From: Stratiformator vulcanicus
GTDB taxonomy: Bacteria; Planctomycetota; Planctomycetia; Planctomycetales; Planctomycetaceae
Direction of reading: 5' to 3'
Assembly (NCBI RefSeq): GCF_007744515.1
Contig: NZ_CP036268.1
Coordinates: forward strand, 2,333,712-2,397,711
Length of the DNA: 64,000 nucleotides
The position numbers and the translations under genes are program-made. Below, one piece after another: positions 58,998 to 64,000 of this stretch (positions are counted from its first letter, which is position 1; the number at the start of each line of letters is the position of its first letter). The notes below the pieces were generated by a model that saw nothing but the letters and a program-made list of their open reading frames with translations, searched no databases and was not told where the DNA came from.

Positions 58998-60548
58998 TCA
59001 CTGCTTGGCCCAGCTTTCTCTTAAGTGTTTGGCATGCTCGCGAATTGGGCCGAGTTCGCCCTTGTCCCGTTTGCGGTCGATATTCTTCAGTTGCAACGCC
59101 ATGCGGTTGTTGTTTGCGAGCTTCTTCTCGCTCCGCGTGAGAAAGTCCCAGTAAAACGTGGTGAACGGACAGGCTTCGTCTCCGTGAGCCACTTCCGGTC
59201 GATATCGGCAGCCCTCGCAATAGTTGCTCATCCGCTTGATATATTTTCCCGTTGAGCAATAAGGCTTCGTGCCCACAATTCCGCCATCACCGTACTGACT
59301 CATGCCGAGCGTGTTCGGCAGCGATGCCCAATCGACCGAGTCGAGGTACATCGCCATGTGCCATTCGTGAAATTTGTACGGGTCCGCCCCGTACATTAAA
59401 GACAGATTCCCCAGCACCATGAGCCGCTCGATGTGATGCGTGTAACCATGATCTAACACATGCTGCATCGCGTGACGGACGCAATTCATATCGGTCTGGC
59501 CGTCCCAGAAGAACTTCGGTAAATCCCTCGTCGCCGAAAGCGCGTTCTTTTCCGCGTAATCGGGCATCTTCAGCCAATAGATGCCGCGGACGAATTCGCG
59601 CCAGCCGATGAGTTGGCGCACGAATCCTTCGACGTTGTTCAGCTCGGCATGGCCCGAATGATATGCTTCAACGGCTTTCTCCACGCACTCGCGCGGGTTT
59701 AAAAGTTTCACGTTGAGTATTGCGGAAAGCCGCGAGTGATAGAGAAAAGCCTCGTCGGTCCACATCGCGTCTTCAAAGGTGCCGAACTTCGGCAGGCTAT
59801 GATCGATGAAGTCTCGCAGCATCTGCAGTGCTTGCGGCCTTGTGACCGGCAATGTGAAGTTGTTGAGCGAGCCGGGATGATCACTCCAACGCTTCTCGAC
59901 CAATTCTAAGACTTCCTGAGTTAAATCATCGGGCCGGAAGCGATGCGGCGGAGTGGGGTTATCCGGCCCCTGCTTACCGAAGACTTCTCGGTTATCTTCG
60001 TCGAAATTCCAATTATCTCCCTCGGGGTCACCACTTGAGGTCATCAAGACATCATGCTTCTTTCGCATTTGCCGATAGAACGTTTCGAGCAGCAAAGACT
60101 TTCTGCCGTCGGCATACTCGGTGAATTCATCCACGTCGCAATAGAAGTGCCGGTCCGGTCGGATCTCAATTTCAAGCCCGGACTCTTCGGCTTGATCTTC
60201 AAGATTCTGCAGAACTCGATAATGGCCCGGCCGGGTAACGATTAACTTTTGCGGCCGTAGATTGTAGATGTCCTTGCGAAGAACCGTCTGGAAATCTTTG
60301 CCGCGGTCATCCGACCGGCGGTGCGTTAACTCTTGGTAATGGACTTCGATGTCTCTTTCGCGAAGATAGTCGCGAAAGTGCCGCATGCAGCTAAAGAAAA
60401 AGGCGATGCGGAGCTTATGAGACCAAACGTAGGACGTCTCTTCTTCGACCTCCGCCATCCAGACGGCGTCTTGTTCGGAATCAAAATCATCGAACGCGGA
60501 GGAATCGGCGTCGAGTTGATCGCCGAGAATCAGAATTAAGTTTCGCAC
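58998..60548 (-). CDS. Iron-sulfur bacterial photolyase/cryptochrome (FeS-BCP)
   Basis: Light-driven DNA repair or sensing flavoprotein of 516 residues. The N-terminal Rossmann-like part begins L-I-L-I-L-G-D-Q-L and belongs to the photolyase-related family. The four cluster ligands of the PhrB class are in place: C356 (M-N-C-V-R-H) and C444-x2-C447-x12-C460. The spacing x2/x12 matches Agrobacterium PhrB, a (6-4) photolyase. [11 protein letters not shown] and [11 protein letters not shown] are further family segments. The SDR gene lies 11 bases upstream on the same strand, so the two are likely an operon. Confidence 0.93.
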   Translation of the reverse strand: MRNLILILGDQLDADSSAFDDFDSEQDAVWMAEVEEETSYVWSHKLRIAFFFSCMRHFRDYLRERDIEVHYQELTHRRSDDRGKDFQTVLRKDIYNLRPQKLIVTRPGHYRVLQNLEDQAEESGLEIEIRPDRHFYCDVDEFTEYADGRKSLLLETFYRQMRKKHDVLMTSSGDPEGDNWNFDEDNREVFGKQGPDNPTPPHRFRPDDLTQEVLELVEKRWSDHPGSLNNFTLPVTRPQALQMLRDFIDHSLPKFGTFEDAMWTDEAFLYHSRLSAILNVKLLNPRECVEKAVEAYHSGHAELNNVEGFVRQLIGWREFVRGIYWLKMPDYAEKNALSATRDLPKFFWDGQTDMNCVRHAMQHVLDHGYTHHIERLMVLGNLSLMYGADPYKFHEWHMAMYLDSVDWASLPNTLGMSQYGDGGIVGTKPYCSTGKYIKRMSNYCEGCRYRPEVAHGDEACPFTTFYWDFLTRSEKKLANNNRMALQLKNIDRKRDKGELGPIREHAKHLRESWAKQ

Positions 60549-60559
60549 CGATTGTAGTC

Positions 60560-61318
60560 CTATGCCTTTTGAGTCACTCGCGGTGCGATACTTCCCAGCC
60601 CGCCGTCAATGCCGAGCACTTGGCCGGTGACGAAATCATTATTGGGATCGAGGAACCAGCAGATCGCTGCCGCAATGTCTTCGGGACGACCGATTCGGCC
60701 GAGTGGGTGCATTGCCTGAGAAGCTTCCAGTTGGCTATCAACCGACCAAATCCGCTCGGTCAGCTTCGTCTTCACCATCCCCGGTGCAACGCAGTTCACC
60801 CGGATGTTCTTAGACGCGTAACTGGCCGCCGCGGCCAATGTGAGACCGATCACCGCTCCCTTCGCCGCCGCTATTGCCTCGTGGCTCGGCAATCCGGTCC
60901 GGGCGGCCGCGGACGACATCAGCACGATCGAGCCTCCCGTCTTCTTCATCGCCTGCGTGGCCGCTTTCACGGTGAAGAAGGCCGAGTTGGCGTTGATCTC
61001 CATCGCCTCACGCCACTCATCGGGCGTCGTCAGGTGCGCCGGCTTGAGCTTGATCGATCCGACCAAATTGACGGCTCCGTGAACCTCGCCGAATTGCTCT
61101 TTTGCTTGGTCGAAGACCGCTGCGACTGAGTCGGCATTGGTCGCATCGAAAGTGGTGAAAGGAGCATCGTAATTGCTGGCGACATCCGACGTTCGTTGCT
61201 CATCGCGCCCGGCCAGAAAGAACTGGTGGCCGTCCGCAGTCAGCGACTGTAGCACGTGCCCACCGATGTCGCTGGTTGCGCCAAGAATGACAAAATTCGC
61301 TCGTGTTTGCTCAGCCAT
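60560..61318 (-). CDS. Short-chain dehydrogenase-like protein lacking the catalytic Tyr
   Basis: 252 residues with an SDR Rossmann fold: nucleotide loop G-A-T-S-D-I-G at about 13-19, L-V-G-S-I strand, M-S-S-A-A-A around the catalytic Ser, and the C-terminal D-G-G-L-G end. In the active site, where SDRs have Y-x-x-x-K, it reads H-E-A-I149-A-A-A-K153. The Lys is kept but Tyr is Ile (ATA codon at 60872-60874, minus strand). It therefore may not catalyse classical SDR chemistry, or His146 may substitute. Eleven bases upstream of the FeS photolyase, it is probably co-expressed with it. The start is the ATG at 61318. Confidence 0.88.
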   Translation of the reverse strand: MAEQTRANFVILGATSDIGGHVLQSLTADGHQFFLAGRDEQRTSDVASNYDAPFTTFDATNADSVAAVFDQAKEQFGEVHGAVNLVGSIKLKPAHLTTPDEWREAMEINANSAFFTVKAATQAMKKTGGSIVLMSSAAARTGLPSHEAIAAAKGAVIGLTLAAAASYASKNIRVNCVAPGMVKTKLTERIWSVDSQLEASQAMHPLGRIGRPEDIAAAICWFLDPNNDFVTGQVLGIDGGLGSIAPRVTQKA

Positions 61319-61573
61319 GGAGCCGCCCTGTCAGATGTTCGAACCGAAAGCGTCTTTGCGTACAGATCGTTGTAGTTGCGTCGGCTGATCCTTCAACCTC
61401 GGGGATTCACCGGATGTGACATCGTGATTGCTACGACACGACCACCTTGTAACTTTCGCCAATCGTGGCAAACCGCTGGCTCGCCATTCCCCGCGAGCGG
61501 GCGTAACATATCCAAAATCGATGATGCATCACGACGACCCACCGCGACGACCCGCCAATTTTCGCAGGACTCC

Positions 61574-62758
61574 ATGAGCGACCCCGTTTTCGACGCGCCG
61601 CAAATCGACGTTTCGTTCTCCGTTCCTTTCCAGCATCGCCTCCGATTCACCGCGGACGTGCTCGGCAGCGACGAGCACGTACTGCTCGATCTGCTCGAAG
61701 GTTCTGAAGGTAAGACGCCACGTGTGCAGTTCTGGGTCGATGAAGACGTTGCTGCGGCCAATCCCGGGTTGGAGCAGAGACTCGAATTGTTCGGCGAACG
61801 GCACAGCGATCGAGTCATCGCCACCGGCAATGTGCAATTCGTCCCTGGGGGCGAGGCGGTTAAGAATGACATTCACATTCTGGAGCGGATGCTCAAGTGC
61901 ATGAACGCCGCTGACCTCGATCGGCGGAGCTACGTCGTGGTCATCGGCGGCGGGGCGGTGCTCGACGCCGTCGGCTTCGCGGCGGCCATCGCGCACCGTG
62001 GGATCCGGCTGATTCGCCTGCCTACGACAACCCTCGCCCAAGGCGACTCGGGCGTCGGTGTGAAGAACAGCGTCAACCTGTTCCGGCAGAAAAATTGGAT
62101 CGGCACCTTCGCGGTGCCATGGGCTGTGATCAACGATGAAGCCCTGTTGAGCACGCTGCCCGACCGCGAATTCGTCGCCGGGTTCTCGGAGGCGGTGAAG
62201 GTCTCCCTGCTCAAAGATGCCGCGTTCTTCGATCGGGTTTGCGAGGGAGCTGCAGCAATCCGCGAGCGGGACATGGAGGTGGCGCGGCCGATCATCCGCG
62301 ACTCAGCCGTGTGGCACCTCAAGCACATCACCCGTGGCGGCGACCCCTTTGAAGCCCTCGAAGCCCGGCCGCTCGACTACGGGCACTGGTCGGCCCACAA
62401 GCTCGAAGTGATGACCGACTTCGCCGTCAGCCACGGCGAAGCGGTCGGTATCGGCGTCGCGATTGACACGGTCTATTCGTCGCTCAAGCACGGCCTGAGC
62501 GAGACCGATGCGAATCGCGTCCTCGACTGCCTCCAGGACCTCGGCCTCCCGCTGTCTCATCCAATGCTCAGTGAGACGGGGCTGCTATTTGAAGGTTTGG
62601 AGCAATTCCGCCAACACCTCGGCGGCCGGCTCACCATCACGATGCTCGACGGCGTCGGCCGCCCGATCAACGTCCACGAAATCGACCGCGGGGCAATGAC
62701 CGAAGCAATCGAGCGGGTTAGAGTCGTTGCCGGGGGCTCGAAAGTCCACGCCCGATAA
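61574..62758 (+). CDS. 3-dehydroquinate-synthase-like sugar phosphate cyclase (EboD-type)
   Basis: 394 residues from the ATG at 61574, with AGGAC a few bases upstream; the frame runs back to 61376 without protein character. NAD-site [31 protein letters not shown], and metal-ligand segments with E in F-S-E-A-V-K, H in [11 protein letters not shown] and H in [10 protein letters not shown] are all present. The sequence looks like the EboD / dehydroquinate-synthase-like branch and not AroB, but no other ebo gene is within the window. The product is unknown. Its stop overlaps the first base of a palindromic repeat. Confidence 0.85.
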   Translation: MSDPVFDAPQIDVSFSVPFQHRLRFTADVLGSDEHVLLDLLEGSEGKTPRVQFWVDEDVAAANPGLEQRLELFGERHSDRVIATGNVQFVPGGEAVKNDIHILERMLKCMNAADLDRRSYVVVIGGGAVLDAVGFAAAIAHRGIRLIRLPTTTLAQGDSGVGVKNSVNLFRQKNWIGTFAVPWAVINDEALLSTLPDREFVAGFSEAVKVSLLKDAAFFDRVCEGAAAIRERDMEVARPIIRDSAVWHLKHITRGGDPFEALEARPLDYGHWSAHKLEVMTDFAVSHGEAVGIGVAIDTVYSSLKHGLSETDANRVLDCLQDLGLPLSHPMLSETGLLFEGLEQFRQHLGGRLTITMLDGVGRPINVHEIDRGAMTEAIERVRVVAGGSKVHAR

Positions 62759-62866
62759 CAAGCCGCACTCCCTGTGAAGTGCGGATCGAGCGCGGCGCGA
62801 CACGCCCTTGAGAGGTCGGGATTCCGTCGCGCGCTCAGCCCGCGGTTCTCAGGAACCTCGGCTTGT
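62758..62866. repeat. Palindromic repeat, family 1, copy D
   Basis: Begins on the last base of the preceding stop codon (ACAAGCCG) and ends CGGCTTGT. The inner hairpin has one mismatch (CCGCACTCC-CTGT-GAAGTGCGG), and the end element reads GCGGTTCTCAGGAACC, a compensated change that keeps pairing. Confidence 0.82.
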
Positions 62867-62876
62867 CGTGTGGTTG

Positions 62877-62952
62877 ACAAGCCGCGCACGTAGTAAGCGG
62901 ATCGATGCATCTAAAAGCCCCGCGTTATCCGCTTACTTCGTGCGCGGCTTGT
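62877..62952. repeat. 76-base inverted repeat with 26-base arms
   Basis: Starts ACAAGCCGCGCACG and ends CGTGCGCGGCTTGT. The 26-base arms have a single mismatch and enclose about 24 bases. The arm ends match family 1 while the interior differs, so this looks like a third, long-hairpin variant. Confidence 0.8.
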
Positions 62953-62978
62953 AAGGTGGCTTGAAATGTAATTTGCCA

Positions 62979-63087
62979 ACAAGCCGTACTTCTTGTGAAG
63001 TGCGGCTGGAGCGTGGGGTGAGGCGGGAAGGTGTTCTCGCGATGTGTCCTCGCGCTCGGTCCGCGGTTCACAGGAACCTCGGCTTGT
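62979..63087. repeat. Palindromic repeat, family 1, copy E
   Basis: A 109-base copy, ACAAGCCG to CGGCTTGT, with CCGTACTTC-TTGT-GAAGTGCGG and an end element GCGGTTCACAGGAACC. With copy D and the 76-base hairpin it fills most of the 438-base gap before the ZIP gene. Nothing else is seen in that gap. Confidence 0.8.
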
Positions 63088-63196
63088 CGTGTGCTCGTGA
63101 TGGGATTTGACCCGGCCGCACCCTACATCGCCGGATGGGCGTTCGTTATGATGCCCGATTCGCCCGTCCCGCCCGCCACCATTGCCGCCCGACCAC

Positions 63197-64000
63197 ATGG
63201 ACCATTGGAGTGTCGCCGTCATTTACGGCGCGACGATCGCCGTGCTGTCGTTCTGTGGCGGAGCGCTGCCGAGCTTTGTCCGCATTTCGCACACGCGAAT
63301 GCAGATCATCATGAGCGCGGTGGGCGGGCTGATGCTCGGGGTCGCATTGTTCCAGCTTTGGCCGCATTCGTTTGCCCTGATCGGTCGGGCCGACCGCGTG
63401 GGGATTGGTGTCGCGTGCGGACTAGTGACGCTGTTCGTGCTGATGCGGGCGTTTCACTTTCACACGCACGAAATCGCGGTTGACGATACCGAAGACCCGC
63501 ACGCCCACGATCACGATGGCGGGCTGGAGGGCCACCATTGCGATCCGCGGGCCCTGTCTGACAGTTCGTGGGCGGGCATGCTGTTCGGGCTGTCGGTCCA
63601 TTCGCTGATTGATGGCGTCGCCCTTGGCGCAGCGGTCCGGGCGGCCTCCGGCAGCGCGGTCTGGATGGCCGCGCTGGGAACGTTCATCGCCATCGCAGCC
63701 CACAAGCCGCTCGACGCGCTGTCGATCCGCTCGCTGATGCTGGCCTCCGGGCGATCGGCAAAATCACAATTGATCGTGAACCTGCTGTATGCCGTGATTT
63801 GTCCTCTTGGTGCGTTCGCGTTTCTGGCGGGGGTGACATCGAACGGCGAGACGACGCAGCTCGTCACCGGGTACGCCCTTGCCTTCAGCGCGGGGGTGTT
63901 CCTGTGCATCTCCCTGAGCGATGTCCTGCCCGAACTGGAGTTTCACAGCCACGACCGCATCAAACTGACCCTCGCGCTCATCGGGGGTGTGCTGGTGGCG
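63197..64000 (+). CDS. ZIP-family metal transporter, 3' end beyond window
   Basis: The frame from ATG 63197 (M-D-H-W-S-V-A-V-I-Y-G-A) stays open for 268 codons to the window edge. It has about seven hydrophobic helices. A His-rich cytoplasmic loop (H-F-H-T-H-E and D-P-H-A-H-D-H-D-G-G) lies between helices 3 and 4. The metal-path motifs H-S-L-I-D-G-V-A-L-G-A in helix 4 and A-A-H-K-P-L-D-A-L-S in helix 5 fit ZIP proteins, which import zinc or other divalent metals. The final helix is partly missing. Earlier ATGs are out of frame. Confidence 0.88.
   Translation, partial: MDHWSVAVIYGATIAVLSFCGGALPSFVRISHTRMQIIMSAVGGLMLGVALFQLWPHSFALIGRADRVGIGVACGLVTLFVLMRAFHFHTHEIAVDDTEDPHAHDHDGGLEGHHCDPRALSDSSWAGMLFGLSVHSLIDGVALGAAVRAASGSAVWMAALGTFIAIAAHKPLDALSIRSLMLASGRSAKSQLIVNLLYAVICPLGAFAFLAGVTSNGETTQLVTGYALAFSAGVFLCISLSDVLPELEFHSHDRIKLTLALIGGVLVA

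Overview
The window looks like a chromosomal segment of a member of the Planctomycetota, probably the Planctomycetaceae and relatives. The evidence is a DUF1559 (H-X9-DG) pseudopilin-like array, a DUF1552/DUF1592-type gene pair, an ECF sigma factor coupled to a FecR-like protein, and a pseudopilin cassette with a giant final member. DNA is moderately GC-rich. I saw no tRNA, rRNA, CRISPR array, prophage or insertion sequence.

Layout. (1) 1-7466, minus strand: a str/S10-type ribosomal run rpsL-rpsG-fusA-(gap, no tuf)-rpsJ-rplC-rplD-rplW-rplB-rpsS-rplV, with rplV cut by the window edge. (2) 7854-26178, plus strand: a type IV pilus/type II secretion-like locus with two PilB/GspE ATPases, one PilT ATPase, one PilC/GspF platform protein, five prepilin-like proteins and a 1692-residue GspK-like protein. 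(3) 26173-27550: a repeat-rich, gene-free stretch, followed by a lone DUF1559 gene. (4) 28983-32572: terminators, rpsT, a trimeric-type purine nucleoside phosphorylase, an Asp-rich protein and a beta-lactamase-fold hydrolase. (5) 45180 down to 32805, minus strand: ECF sigma factor, FecR-like protein, five tandem DUF1559 proteins, a DUF1552 protein with a Tat-type leader, and a large cytochrome-like DUF1587/1592/1588/1585 protein. (6) 45691-50328, plus strand: hybrid histidine kinase, response regulator with an RsbW-like ATPase domain, and a STAS protein, which together form a likely partner-switch pathway. (7) 56155 down to 50507, minus strand: a metal-efflux operon with a Cys/His-rich small protein, an adaptor carrying a His/Asp repeat, and an RND pump that appears to start at AUU. 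(8) 56365-64000: purE-purK, a HAD phosphatase, an iron-sulfur photolyase with an unusual SDR, a sugar-phosphate-cyclase-like (EboD-type) gene and a partial ZIP transporter.

Most notable points: the EF-G has a divergent domain IV; S12 carries Arg88, the residue found in streptomycin-resistant mutants; the PNP has Asp where Asn normally selects 6-oxopurines; the SDR next to the photolyase lacks the catalytic Tyr; and two families of palindromic intergenic repeats recur through the window. All functional calls come from reading motifs and context. No database search was run.
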